64,000 bases of DNA from JBHICC01 sp046759385 (lineage in GTDB: Bacteria > Pseudomonadota > Gammaproteobacteria > Acidiferrobacterales > SPGG2), in the NCBI GenBank assembly GCA_046759385.1, contig JBHICC010000002.1, positions 1 to 64,000 on the forward strand, written 5' to 3'. Positions 1 through 8,070 of this stretch are shown in pieces (the stretch's first letter is position 1; each line of letters opens with the position of its first letter). The position numbers were made by a program, and so were the translations under genes. The notes beneath the pieces are model-generated. The model saw nothing but the letters and a program-made list of their open reading frames with translations, made no database searches and was not told where the DNA came from.

Positions 1-1
1 C

Positions 2-835
2 TATCACGAAATCGTCAACGACGTGTTTCGCGGTCTGCCAATCACTGTCACGTTCTGTCCCCTATGCAACGCATCAGTTGTTTTCGACCGCCGGGTCGGC
101 GGAGAAATGCTTGATTTCGGCACGACCGGCAAGCTGCGAAAAAGCGACCTTGTAATGTACGACCGCCAAACGGAGAGCTGGTGGCAGCAGTTCACTGGAA
201 CCGGTATTGTGGGTAAGTACGCGGGGATGCGGTTGCGAACCGTTGCTTCGCAAATTGTTGCCTATAAAGAGTTCAAAGCGGCCTACCCGAAGGGCGAAGT
301 ACTTTCGCGAAGCACTGGGTATTTTCGTCGCTACGGCCGCAATCCCTACCGGGGCTACGACCGAGTTGGCGAGCAGCCCTTCCTGTATCTCGGCAAAGTT
401 GATGACCGACTCCCGGCGATGGAGCGTGTGTTGGGCGTGATGTGGGGCGACCGCAGTCGCGTTTACCCGTTCAGTACATTTGCTGAACATGGTGTAATCA
501 ACGACAAATTCGCAGGCTTGCCGCTTTTGATTATCCACAAACGCTCTGTGTTATCGGCCCTGGATCGAGCACGCATCATGGACTCACGCATGGTTCATTC
601 GGCAGCCGGTTTTGACCGACGTGTCGACGGCCGCGAGCTAAACTTCCAGCTTATCGGTGAGAGAATCACTGATCGCGAAACCGGTACAACATGGAACCAG
701 CTTGGCCGAGCGGTAGCCGGCCCGCTCAAGGGCACGCAACTACGACCGGTAGATGGCGGCGTGCACTTCGCCTTCGCTTGGCTCGCGTTTCGCCCGGACA
801 GCGAAATTCATAAAACAGTAACCACTAAAAAGTAG
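2..835 (+). CDS. DUF3179 domain-containing protein (5' end outside window)
   Basis: The reading frame is already open at base 2 (YHEIVNDVFRGLP), so the N-terminus lies outside the window; 277 residues are visible. The segment ITVTFCPLCNASVVFDR, with its CxxC pair, is the hallmark of DUF3179 proteins. A second, related FDRRVDGRELNF element about 190 residues later fits the duplicated architecture of the family. The biochemical role of DUF3179 is not established. Members are often exported or periplasmic, but whether this one is cannot be seen because its start is missing. The gene ends against a convergent CULT-domain gene, with two hairpins in the gap. The GTG at 23 is an internal valine in the conserved block and not the true start. 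Confidence 0.85.
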   Translation, partial: YHEIVNDVFRGLPITVTFCPLCNASVVFDRRVGGEMLDFGTTGKLRKSDLVMYDRQTESWWQQFTGTGIVGKYAGMRLRTVASQIVAYKEFKAAYPKGEVLSRSTGYFRRYGRNPYRGYDRVGEQPFLYLGKVDDRLPAMERVLGVMWGDRSRVYPFSTFAEHGVINDKFAGLPLLIIHKRSVLSALDRARIMDSRMVHSAAGFDRRVDGRELNFQLIGERITDRETGTTWNQLGRAVAGPLKGTQLRPVDGGVHFAFAWLAFRPDSEIHKTVTTKK

Positions 836-888
836 CGAGCGTGCGGTAATAGTTCTCGCTACTTATTCTCTCCCCGCTTGTCGGGGAG
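830..888 (+). terminator. Tandem hairpins after the DUF3179 gene
   Basis: Two perfect inverted repeats follow one another. AAGTAGCGAG (830-839) pairs with CTCGCTACTT (855-864), and CTCCCCG (870-876) pairs with CGGGGAG (882-888). The first stem includes the stop codon. Neither is followed by a good T-run, so termination is inferred from the convergent context only. Confidence 0.4.
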
Positions 889-934
889 GAGTGTTTCCTA
901 CCGCTTTATGGGGGAGCGCTGGGGAGGGGGGTGA

Positions 935-1342
935 TTAATTCACCGACGTCAGACGGTTAAGAATCAATCCGTGAAACCTCTCGTCGGGCGCCTCGAACAG
1001 CCAGCCTAGGTGTGTGTTACAGTTTGAGCAAAGCGTAATGCGCCAGCTAAAACCCCGGAACCAACTCCAGGCCGACATTCGATCACCGACATACGCGCAG
1101 CCCCGCGTATCGCCAAAGCAACCGATGTGAAAGACGTAACCATGTGGGTTCGTAAACGTGTGTTCTTGACCGCCCTGAATACTGACGCGGTCATCCTGGC
1201 TCGTTATCACGCTCCGGCAGGCGGCGCAGAACAAGCGCCGTTCCTCTTTCGGAACGTCTTTGGTCTTGCTCTTGGTAAGTTGCTCGCGCTCTTTGTCAGT
1301 GTACTGATCAAACAAGTATAGCGACGGTATTATCAACTCCAT
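935..1342 (-). CDS. Stand-alone CULT-domain (cereblon-like) protein
   Basis: A 135-residue protein that is almost entirely a CULT domain, the ligand-binding domain of eukaryotic cereblon, known in bacteria as single-domain proteins. A zinc site is formed by Cys39/Cys42 and Cys105/Cys108 (CAAC and CSNC). Trp94, Trp100 and Trp114 have exactly the spacing of the three cage tryptophans of human cereblon (380, 386, 400) relative to the second CxxC. The position equivalent to His378 of cereblon is Trp92 here. Family knowledge: the tri-Trp cage binds cyclic imides, hydantoin-like rings and uridine. The physiological ligand in bacteria is unclear. The gene lies 60 bases downstream of the FIST gene on the same strand, probably in one transcript. 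The first 35 residues are charged and unrecognised. Confidence 0.88.
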   Translation of the reverse strand: MELIIPSLYLFDQYTDKEREQLTKSKTKDVPKEERRLFCAACRSVITSQDDRVSIQGGQEHTFTNPHGYVFHIGCFGDTRGCAYVGDRMSAWSWFRGFSWRITLCSNCNTHLGWLFEAPDERFHGLILNRLTSVN

Positions 1343-1402
1343 CGTCGACCCCGTGATGTATCCGATAAAACTCCTTATTATTCAATATATTAAGTCTTAC
1401 CC

Positions 1403-2521
1403 TTAGAGGAACAGGGTGAGAACCCCAGTATAGCCATAAAGCCGGTTGTGTGAGACCTCCCCATTGCAAAAGAAACCAACCAACGGAAAGTCACCGAGTT
1501 CCTGTTCGATAACTCCAAGCTCTTCTGAGTTGTGGCCAAACAGGTTTGGCCCGCGGCCGACACACGAGTAATAAACACCGCCCTTAGGCGCGCCGGTTGT
1601 GCGACCCTTAATGTCGCGTAGCATGCGTAGCATGTCCTCGTAAGCACTTTCTGTATCGCGCTTGCAGAACATAATCGAATCACCGGGTTCCAGCATCTCG
1701 CCGACCGCCAGCAGTCGCTTTTCTGGATCAAAGCCGACGAGGTGTCTGACGAGATAGTCACCGGTGTCTGATCCTTTGATGGGAAGCCCGGCAAATATAT
1801 AGCCCGCCGCTCGTCTCGGGTCGCGTGCGAGCAGCTCGCCGACCTCAGCCTGAAAAACATCAAACGCTGGCCTGCCGTCGATAGTGATCGCGACGTTACC
1901 GCTGCATTCCGTGATCTCGTGAATATTGCTAATCGGCGTGCAACCCTGAGTGAGAGCGGTTGTCACTGCAACTTCACTGGCGAACAGTACCCCAGAGATA
2001 CCGCCCTCGGTCACACTTTGCGCAATCTGCGAGTAAGCGCCGCGAGAGGATGTTAATCCTCCAACCAGAAAACCGCCCATGATCTCGTCAGCGAGTTCGG
2101 TGATGAATGCGGGGGTCTTAGTGTTACGGGGATCAGCGTGCACGATTCCAAAGTGTGAGTTTGCCTTCGTGTACCAGCTCGCATGAGCTCGAACAAAGTC
2201 CTCGAGTCCTGTTCGGATGGTCGAGAACACTCGAAACGAGTCATCAGGAAACTCCGCAACCATGACAGCTATCGCGGATTCATCAAAATACTCCTGGCCG
2301 TTGCTGCAGATTCCCATCCCGACGGTGCCGATCCACTGCTCGATGCCGGTTGATTCCTTGAAGTACTTGAGAATGTCCGGCAACTGCGCGACCAATTCGT
2401 CTGTCGCGTAGAGAAAGCCGAGATTGTCGGATCTGGTTATCGCACCGACTTGCGCTAAGCAAGTCTCAGCGGCCTGATGCCAGTCTGGCGCGTGGGCGTG
2501 ACCGACCTTAAACGGGTGCAT
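1403..2521 (-). CDS. FIST domain sensory protein
   Basis: A 372-residue protein with the FIST N-terminal domain (roughly residues 30-220, including GGFLVGGLTSSRG) and a FIST C-terminal domain (roughly 225-350, ending with the typical VGRGPNLFG and FPLVGFFCNGEV segments). FIST domains are proposed small-ligand sensors found fused to, or next to, signalling proteins. This one has no attached output domain, no signal peptide and no membrane segment, so it is probably a cytosolic binding protein. It is the first gene of an apparent two-gene unit with the CULT-domain protein and is divergent from the alpha/beta hydrolase gene. No kinase or cyclase gene adjoins it. Confidence 0.85.
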   Translation of the reverse strand: MHPFKVGHAHAPDWHQAAETCLAQVGAITRSDNLGFLYATDELVAQLPDILKYFKESTGIEQWIGTVGMGICSNGQEYFDESAIAVMVAEFPDDSFRVFSTIRTGLEDFVRAHASWYTKANSHFGIVHADPRNTKTPAFITELADEIMGGFLVGGLTSSRGAYSQIAQSVTEGGISGVLFASEVAVTTALTQGCTPISNIHEITECSGNVAITIDGRPAFDVFQAEVGELLARDPRRAAGYIFAGLPIKGSDTGDYLVRHLVGFDPEKRLLAVGEMLEPGDSIMFCKRDTESAYEDMLRMLRDIKGRTTGAPKGGVYYSCVGRGPNLFGHNSEELGVIEQELGDFPLVGFFCNGEVSHNRLYGYTGVLTLFL

Positions 2522-2670
2522 GCTTAGTCCTCATCGGGTCGCGTCCTACCTTATCATGGCGAAAGTCAGTGCCGCTAACTCGCAGGTGCGGCAGCTTGCG
2601 ATGGGCGGTATAGTTCTGCGCTTCGTCACAACTGCAGGCGGGACCTAGGCACAAGCTGATCGATTGACAC

Positions 2671-3513
2671 ATGTGGAATGGCCTTGTACTGATCATCATC
2701 ACCATCGTAGCGGCGTACATTATCTTTGCCGCCCTGCTCTACACCTTTCAGGGTAGTCTGATCTATTTTCCCGCCCGTACTCTCGATGCCACGCCCGACC
2801 AGTACGGGATGCGGTACGAGCCGGTATCGTTCCAGGCCGAAGACGGTGTGATGCTATTCGGGTGGTACCTGCCGGCTCGCCACCCGCGCGGTAACTTACT
2901 GTTTTTGCACGGAAATGGTGGCAACATCTCGCATCGAGTGTTTTCCCTGCAGCAGTTCAATCGCCTCGGGTTAAACACGTTTATCTTTGACTACCGGGGT
3001 TATGGGCAAAGCGAAGGCAAGCCGAGCGAGATTGGCACCTATCGCGATGCGGAGGCGGCCTGGCATTACTTGACAGCGACGCGCGGTCTCGACCCAGACC
3101 GTATTATTGTATTCGGCCGTTCCCTCGGGGCGGCCATCGCTAGCTATCTTGCGACCAAACACTTACCGCGTGCATTAATCATAGAGGCCGCGTTTACCAG
3201 TGTTCCTGATCTCGCTGCTAAGTTCTATCCGTTCATGCCCGTGCGATGGCTGACGCGTTTTTCCTATGACACCGCAGGCTACGTAGCACGCATCACTTGT
3301 CCGGTTTTAGTCGTGCACAGCCGGGACGATGACATCATCCCGTTCGCGCATGGTCAGAGAGTGTTCAGCGCCGCGAGCCAGCCCAAAGAGTTCCTCGAAA
3401 TCCGCGGCACCCACAACGACGCTTTTATCGTAACTGGCAAACTCTATGAGGACGGCCTCGATCGATTCCTTGTGAACGCAGCGGCTTTGGCTCCGATAGC
3501 TGCGCCAGAATAG
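2671..3513 (+). CDS. Membrane-anchored alpha/beta hydrolase
   Basis: A 280-residue serine hydrolase of the ABHD13/BEM46-like type. An N-terminal transmembrane helix (about residues 3-27) is followed by the conserved SLIYFPAR element. The nucleophile elbow is GRSLG with Ser151. The acid lies in HSRDDDIIP (about Asp219-221), and His248 in GTHND completes the triad. An oxyanion-hole segment LHGNGGN is at about residues 79-85. Substrate is unknown; relatives are esterases or thioesterases facing the periplasm or cytoplasm. It is divergent from the FIST gene and convergent with rpoH, with a hairpin terminator between. Confidence 0.88.
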   Translation: MWNGLVLIIITIVAAYIIFAALLYTFQGSLIYFPARTLDATPDQYGMRYEPVSFQAEDGVMLFGWYLPARHPRGNLLFLHGNGGNISHRVFSLQQFNRLGLNTFIFDYRGYGQSEGKPSEIGTYRDAEAAWHYLTATRGLDPDRIIVFGRSLGAAIASYLATKHLPRALIIEAAFTSVPDLAAKFYPFMPVRWLTRFSYDTAGYVARITCPVLVVHSRDDDIIPFAHGQRVFSAASQPKEFLEIRGTHNDAFIVTGKLYEDGLDRFLVNAAALAPIAAPE

Positions 3514-3535
3514 ACAATGTGGTGAACCGCCCAAC

Positions 3536-3565
3536 AAAAAGGGCTTCGGTTAGAAGCCCTTCTTC
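3536..3565. terminator. Bidirectional terminator between hydrolase gene and rpoH
   Basis: GGGCTTC (3541-3547) pairs with GAAGCCC (3553-3559) around a 5-base loop, extended by flanking AA/TT pairs. A run of five A on the left gives rpoH transcripts a U-tract. The right side, TTCTTC, is a weaker tract for the hydrolase transcript. Confidence 0.8.
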
Positions 3566-3582
3566 GCGTAGATCACGTCCGA

Positions 3583-4437
3583 TCAAGCGGCGAGGTTGTT
3601 TTTCATCATTCCAAGCGCTTTCTTCTCGATCTGACGAATACGCTCGGCCGATACACCATACTCTTTGGCAAGCTGATGCAAAGTCGGTTTCTCCTCGTCC
3701 AACCAGCGGCGTCGGACAATGTCTCGGCTACGCCTATCTAGCGCGGCTAGTGCTGCACCGAGGCTTGCGCTGCGCATAGCCTCATCGTCGGCCTGCGCCG
3801 CCAGCACTTCCGGATTGTAACGCGTATCTTGCAAGTAGCCCGCAGGCGCAACACGTGGTTCATCATCATCGGCGCTGTCGTCGGCGTCATACGGAACATC
3901 AGTACCGCTCATGCGCGATTCCATCTCCTGCACGGTCTCGGGCGAGACATCCAGATTCTCGGCGAGCGCTTCGACCTCGTCCGGCTTAAGCCATTCGAGG
4001 CGTGCACGGTTCTTACGCAAGTTGAAGAACAACTTCCGCTGTGCTTTGGTAGTAGCCACCTTGACCATGCGCCAATTGCGCAGAATGAAATCATAGATTT
4101 GCGCCCGGATCCAATGCACAGCAAACGACACCAACCGCACACCGCGCGTCGGATCGAAATGCTTCACCGCCTTCATCAGACCGATATTGCCCTCTTGGAT
4201 CAGGTCCGACTGTGGTAATCCGTATCCGGTGAACTGGCGCGCAATGCGCACGACATAGCGCAGGTGCGACAGCACCAACTGGCGGGCGGCTTCAAGGTCC
4301 TCCTGGTCGCGATAACGTATAGCCAGGTTTCGCTCTTCGTCCGCGCTCAGCACGGGCTGCGCATTGATGGCCTGGATGTAAGTAGCCAATCCCGCGTCGG
4401 CATTAATCGGGACTGGAATCGGTAAACTCTTGGCCAT
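3583..4437 (-). CDS. rpoH: RNA polymerase heat-shock sigma factor sigma32
   Basis: A 284-residue group 3 sigma factor of normal length. Region 2 carries LSHLRYVVRIARQF and the core-binding segment SDLIQEGNIGLMKAV. The RpoH box QRKLFFNLRK (133-142), specific to RpoH and involved in stability and core binding, is intact. The C-terminal helix-turn-helix of region 4.2 (LAKEYGVSAERIRQIEKKAL) is complete. RpoH directs transcription of chaperone and protease genes; lon in this window has a matching promoter. It follows ftsY-ftsE-ftsX on the same strand, the classical gammaproteobacterial order, but also has its own promoter. That promoter is covered by a CIRCE operator, so HrcA-type repression is likely. 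Confidence 0.96.
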   Translation of the reverse strand: MAKSLPIPVPINADAGLATYIQAINAQPVLSADEERNLAIRYRDQEDLEAARQLVLSHLRYVVRIARQFTGYGLPQSDLIQEGNIGLMKAVKHFDPTRGVRLVSFAVHWIRAQIYDFILRNWRMVKVATTKAQRKLFFNLRKNRARLEWLKPDEVEALAENLDVSPETVQEMESRMSGTDVPYDADDSADDDEPRVAPAGYLQDTRYNPEVLAAQADDEAMRSASLGAALAALDRRSRDIVRRRWLDEEKPTLHQLAKEYGVSAERIRQIEKKALGMMKNNLAA

Positions 4438-4487
4438 GCTTCGGAAAACCTCCCTATTCTTAGGTGAATTGCCCTGGAAGCGAGACT

Positions 4488-4517
4488 ATTTTAGCACTCC
4501 CATATTGAGAGTGCCAA
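4488..4517 (-). promoter_or_regulatory. rpoH sigma70-type promoter
   Basis: On the minus strand, TTGGCA (4517-4512) and TAAAAT (4493-4488) are separated by 18 bases, a good -35/-10 pair about 50-80 bases upstream of the rpoH ATG. Both hexamers are embedded in the arms of the CIRCE element. Confidence 0.65.
4491..4517. promoter_or_regulatory. CIRCE operator (HrcA site) at rpoH
   Basis: TTAGCACTC (4491-4499), nine bases, then GAGTGCCAA (4509-4517). The CIRCE consensus is TTAGCACTC-N9-GAGTGCTAA, so there is one mismatch in 18. The site coincides with the promoter, so a bound HrcA would block polymerase. hrcA itself is not in this window. Confidence 0.85.
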
Positions 4518-4581
4518 ATCGGCCCAAAGTTCCCCGCCTCCCAGGCACTTACGATACTTCCGTTATATTAAATTCGGTAAC

Positions 4582-5496
4582 TTAGCGCGGTTCTACGTCG
4601 CTGAGGTGGCGGCCCACCGCGAGTCGTGATCCCAGCCAACCAAGTATGCCCCCCGCCGCTACCAACACCCCGCCCCCCTGGAGGCTCAAGGCCTCTGTGT
4701 GAAAGCGGCTCGCATACAGGCTCGCGAGGTCGCGTACCGGTTCGGCAAGCAGCGCAAAGCAAGCGGCGACCAGCAACCAAGCGGCAGCGGCGCCCGCAAA
4801 ACCCTGCACCAACCCGGTGTACAAGAACGGCCGCCGTATAAATGCGTTCGTTCCGCCGACGAGTTTGATGACCTCAATCTCGTCGCGCCGATTCAGTACC
4901 GCTAGGCGTATGGTATTGCCGATGACCAGTACCACCGCCAGACCTAGCAGGGTCGCCAGCACCCACACTCCCCGGTGCGCGATCTGCAGCATCGAATGCA
5001 ACCGCCTCACCCACTCGAGATCAAGTTGAGCCAGCTCGACTTCCCCGTGCTTACCCAGCTGTTGCAGCAGTTGCTCTAGTTTCTCCGGGCCCTCGAAGCC
5101 TGCCGCCGGCCGTACTACGAGGGCAGGCGGCAGCGGGTTGTAGTCAAGCGCGTCCAAGGCCTCACCGAACCCCGACAAACGCTTAAAGTCTGCCAGCGCC
5201 TGCTTGGCCGAGACGTACTCCACCCCTGCGACCGCTGGCATTTGGGCGATCTCATCGGCGAGTCGGCGCGCCGCCTTGTCATTCGGGCCCCTCTTGAGAA
5301 AGAGCGAGATCTTGGCGCTCCCATCCCACCCCGCGCTTACGCGCTGCACGTTGTCGATCAATAGGTACAAACCGGTCGGCAGCGCCAACGTGATACCGAT
5401 AACGGCAATGGTCATCAGTGTCGCAAAGGGCGCCCGTATCATTTGCCCTAAGGTGTAGAAAAACACCTGCAGATGGCGTAGCACGTAGATTTTCAT
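4582..5496 (-). CDS. ftsX: Cell division ABC transporter permease FtsX
   Basis: A 304-residue FtsX of typical length. A short cytoplasmic N-terminus leads to the first membrane helix (about 22-46). A large periplasmic domain (about 47-190) contains the conserved segment around KRLSGFGEALDALDYNPLP. Three further helices follow, with the cytoplasmic NTIRLAVLNRRDEIEVIKLVG-type coupling region between helices 2 and 3. FtsX acts with FtsE at the divisome to control periplasmic amidase activation. The start lies 5 bases after the ftsE stop. It sits between ftsE and rpoH, as in Escherichia coli. Confidence 0.95.
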   Translation of the reverse strand: MKIYVLRHLQVFFYTLGQMIRAPFATLMTIAVIGITLALPTGLYLLIDNVQRVSAGWDGSAKISLFLKRGPNDKAARRLADEIAQMPAVAGVEYVSAKQALADFKRLSGFGEALDALDYNPLPPALVVRPAAGFEGPEKLEQLLQQLGKHGEVELAQLDLEWVRRLHSMLQIAHRGVWVLATLLGLAVVLVIGNTIRLAVLNRRDEIEVIKLVGGTNAFIRRPFLYTGLVQGFAGAAAAWLLVAACFALLAEPVRDLASLYASRFHTEALSLQGGGVLVAAGGILGWLGSRLAVGRHLSDVEPR

Positions 5497-5501
5497 GCGG
5501 T

Positions 5502-6167
5502 TTACGCTCCGTTATCGCGGATCATCTCGCCTTGCCTAAGTTCAAGCGCGCGCGTGTGCAAACGCTGAATCTGACGTTGGTCGTGTGTGGCGATCAACAC
5601 TGTGACCCCAACGTGGTTGAAATCCCGGAACAAGTCCATGATCTCGTCTGAGAGGGCCTCATCGAGGTTTCCGGTCGGTTCGTCCGCAAGCAACAACGGC
5701 GGCTTGTTTACCACCGCGCGGGCGATTCCAACTCGCTGTTGTTCGCCTCCCGAAAGCGTGATGGGATAAGCGCGCTCCTTCTCGAGTAATCCAACTTTAT
5801 CCAATGCCGCACGCACACGTCGGCCGATTTCTCTGTGCGGCAAACCGGCCACGACCAGTGGCAATGCCACATTATCGAAAGCGGTTCGGTCGTAGAGCAG
5901 TTTGTAGTCCTGGAACACAATGCCAACGTCGCGCCGGAAATAAGGTACTCGCCGGCGCGGAACGCGCGCGAGATTCTTGTTGTTGACAATCGCCTGACCG
6001 CGTGTCGGACGTTCGATCAAGCTGACCAGCTTCAGTAAGGTGCTCTTACCGGCGCCCGAATGCCCGGTGAGAAACGCCATCTCCTCGCGCTCTAAATGGA
6101 AGCTGACGTTCTTCAGCGCATCGTGTCCGCTGGCATAGCGCTTCGAGACATTGCTGAACTGGATCAT
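5502..6167 (-). CDS. ftsE: Cell division ATP-binding protein FtsE
   Basis: A 221-residue ABC ATPase. Walker A GHSGAGKS is at 35-42, the Q-loop glutamine at about 86 (VFQDYKL), the signature LSGGE at 138-142, and Walker B LLLADEP at 158-164 followed by the D-loop and the H-loop ATHD. These match FtsE, the cytoplasmic ATPase that energises FtsX during septation. It is immediately upstream of ftsX and 79 bases downstream of ftsY, probably in one transcript. All catalytic residues are present. Confidence 0.96.
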   Translation of the reverse strand: MIQFSNVSKRYASGHDALKNVSFHLEREEMAFLTGHSGAGKSTLLKLVSLIERPTRGQAIVNNKNLARVPRRRVPYFRRDVGIVFQDYKLLYDRTAFDNVALPLVVAGLPHREIGRRVRAALDKVGLLEKERAYPITLSGGEQQRVGIARAVVNKPPLLLADEPTGNLDEALSDEIMDLFRDFNHVGVTVLIATHDQRQIQRLHTRALELRQGEMIRDNGA

Positions 6168-6246
6168 GACTTCAGTGGCTAGTACCTAGTGGCGAGGTGA
6201 GCGGGCTTAGGTGACATCCTTACGTATACTCGCCACCCACCGCCCG

Positions 6247-7212
6247 CTACAGCTTTTGAGGCACTAGAGTGTCCACGAAATCTTCGGCATTGAACTCGAT
6301 GAGGTCATCAATACCCTCACCTATACCGATGTAACGAATCGGCAGGCCGGTCTTTTGTGCAAGCGCCAGCATAATGCCACCTTTAGCAGTGCCATCTAGC
6401 TTGGTAGTGCATAGCCCCGTGACACCGATAGCGCCGTGAAAGTGCTCCAACTGCGAGAGCGCGTTCTGGCCCGTGACCGCGTCGATAATCATCAGCACCT
6501 CATGCGGTGCTCCTGAATCGAGCCTATTGAGCACCCGCTTGATCTTTCGCAGTTCATCCATTAGTCCCACATTTGTATGCTGCCGGCCAGCGGTGTCGAC
6601 GATAAGCACATCGGTTTCGCGCGTACGCGCCGCAAACAGTGCATCGTGAGCCACGGCAGCCGCATCGGCGCCGGTGTGTTGCGCGATCACTGGCACGCCG
6701 GCACGCTCGCCCCACATTTGCAACTGCTCAATCGCAGCCGCGCGATAGGTGTCGGCCGCGGCGATCATTACCTTTAATTCGGCGCGCAACAGACGCTGCG
6801 CGAGCTTGCCGATGGTCGTCGTCTTGCCGACCCCATTTACCCCAACGATCATTAGCACAAACGGGCGCACACCCGGCGAGATTACGAGTGCCTGAGCGCA
6901 CGGTTCAAGGATTTCGCGCATGTTCTGCCGCAATTGTCCATACACGGCTGTGCCATCGCCTAGTTCCTTTCGCGCAACCCGTTGCGTTATGTCGGTAATC
7001 AATGTCTGCGTCGCCTCGACGCCGACATCGGCTGCTAGCAATATCGTCTCCAATTCCTCGAGTAAGTCGCCGTCGACCGTCTTGGCGCCAAGTAGCAGAT
7101 CGGCCAGCCGCTGCGTGAGCGATTGGCGCGTCCCGCTGAGCCGCTCGCCCAAGCGCGCAATCAGACCACGGGAACTGGTTTTACTGGGGGCGGTCTTGTT
7201 GGAGAGGGTCAC
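6247..7212 (-). CDS. ftsY: Signal recognition particle receptor FtsY
   Basis: A 321-residue SRP receptor with an NG domain. The N-terminal four-helix N domain covers about residues 20-110. G1 GVNGVGKT is at 124-131, DTAGR at 206-210, and TKLDGTAKGG at about 270-279. It lacks the long acidic A domain of the Escherichia coli protein and starts with only about 15 residues before the N domain, a common short form. It docks ribosome-SRP complexes at the inner membrane. It is the first gene of the minus-strand ftsY-ftsE-ftsX unit and is divergent from rsmD, as in many gammaproteobacteria. Confidence 0.96.
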   Translation of the reverse strand: MTLSNKTAPSKTSSRGLIARLGERLSGTRQSLTQRLADLLLGAKTVDGDLLEELETILLAADVGVEATQTLITDITQRVARKELGDGTAVYGQLRQNMREILEPCAQALVISPGVRPFVLMIVGVNGVGKTTTIGKLAQRLLRAELKVMIAAADTYRAAAIEQLQMWGERAGVPVIAQHTGADAAAVAHDALFAARTRETDVLIVDTAGRQHTNVGLMDELRKIKRVLNRLDSGAPHEVLMIIDAVTGQNALSQLEHFHGAIGVTGLCTTKLDGTAKGGIMLALAQKTGLPIRYIGIGEGIDDLIEFNAEDFVDTLVPQKL

Positions 7213-7369
7213 ACGTTCACGACACTACTTCGTAGTGCGGTATCGTAACATCTCAGTCAAAAGAGGATAAAGCGGAGAGTATTCGATGCGTGTTTTCTTG
7301 GTTTAGCGGCTGGACAGTACCGACTCGATTGCCCAGTATCGAGACAAATCACTTGTAGGTATGGCTTAG

Positions 7370-7993
7370 ATGTCCGGCTTTAGAAAGAAATCGCGTAGCC
7401 GCGGGCGCAACCACGCCTCCAGGGGGGCGCATCGCAACTATCCTGGCGCGCTGCGCATCATTGCAGGCACTTGGCGCCGACGGCGGCTACTGGTTCCGGA
7501 TGGGCCGGACGTACGTCCAACACCCGACCGCGTGCGCGAGACACTTTTTAATTGGCTGCGGTCGGATTTGTCGGGCGCCCGCTGTGTCGATCTTTTCGCT
7601 GGCACGGGTGCGTTGTGCCTCGAAGCCCTGTCGCGGGGCGCGTCTCGGGTTGTCATGGTCGAACGGGCCCCCGAGGCCGTTGCATGCTTGCGCGACAACG
7701 TCGCCGAGCTGGGTGCGGATGGCGCGCATGTAGTAGAGGCTGACGCCGTTGACTACCTCATGGGGCCGCCTGAAACATTCGATATTGTCTTTATCGACCC
7801 ACCGTTCCATAGTGATCTGATCGCTCGCAGCAGCGAGCTCGTGGATACACGTGGCTGGATAGAGCCCGGTGCACTGGTTTATATCGAGTCGCCGCGAGAG
7901 ATGGCGCAATTGCCCATTCCAGAATCGTGGGAAGTTATTCGTGGCCAGAATGCGGGTCAGGTGGGATACCATCTCGCGCGCAAGCGTCGCTGA
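7370..7993 (+). CDS. rsmD: 16S rRNA (guanine966-N2)-methyltransferase RsmD
   Basis: A 207-residue class I methyltransferase. LRIIAGTWRRRRL near residue 28 and RPTPDRVRETLFNWL (49-63) are RsmD-specific. The SAM-binding motif VDLFAGTGALCLEAL is at 73-87, and the catalytic DPPF tetrapeptide at 143-146. RsmD methylates G966 of 16S rRNA in the assembled 30S subunit. The pairing with divergent ftsY and downstream coaD is a standard gammaproteobacterial order. The N-terminal 25 residues are basic and poorly conserved. Confidence 0.95.
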   Translation: MSGFRKKSRSRGRNHASRGAHRNYPGALRIIAGTWRRRRLLVPDGPDVRPTPDRVRETLFNWLRSDLSGARCVDLFAGTGALCLEALSRGASRVVMVERAPEAVACLRDNVAELGADGAHVVEADAVDYLMGPPETFDIVFIDPPFHSDLIARSSELVDTRGWIEPGALVYIESPREMAQLPIPESWEVIRGQNAGQVGYHLARKRR

Positions 7994-8070
7994 TCCCAAC
8001 ACTCTGGGCGTTGCATCGCGAGGCGCTCTTCTGCTAAAGGAGATCTGATAACTTTGAGGGCAGCGCGAAC

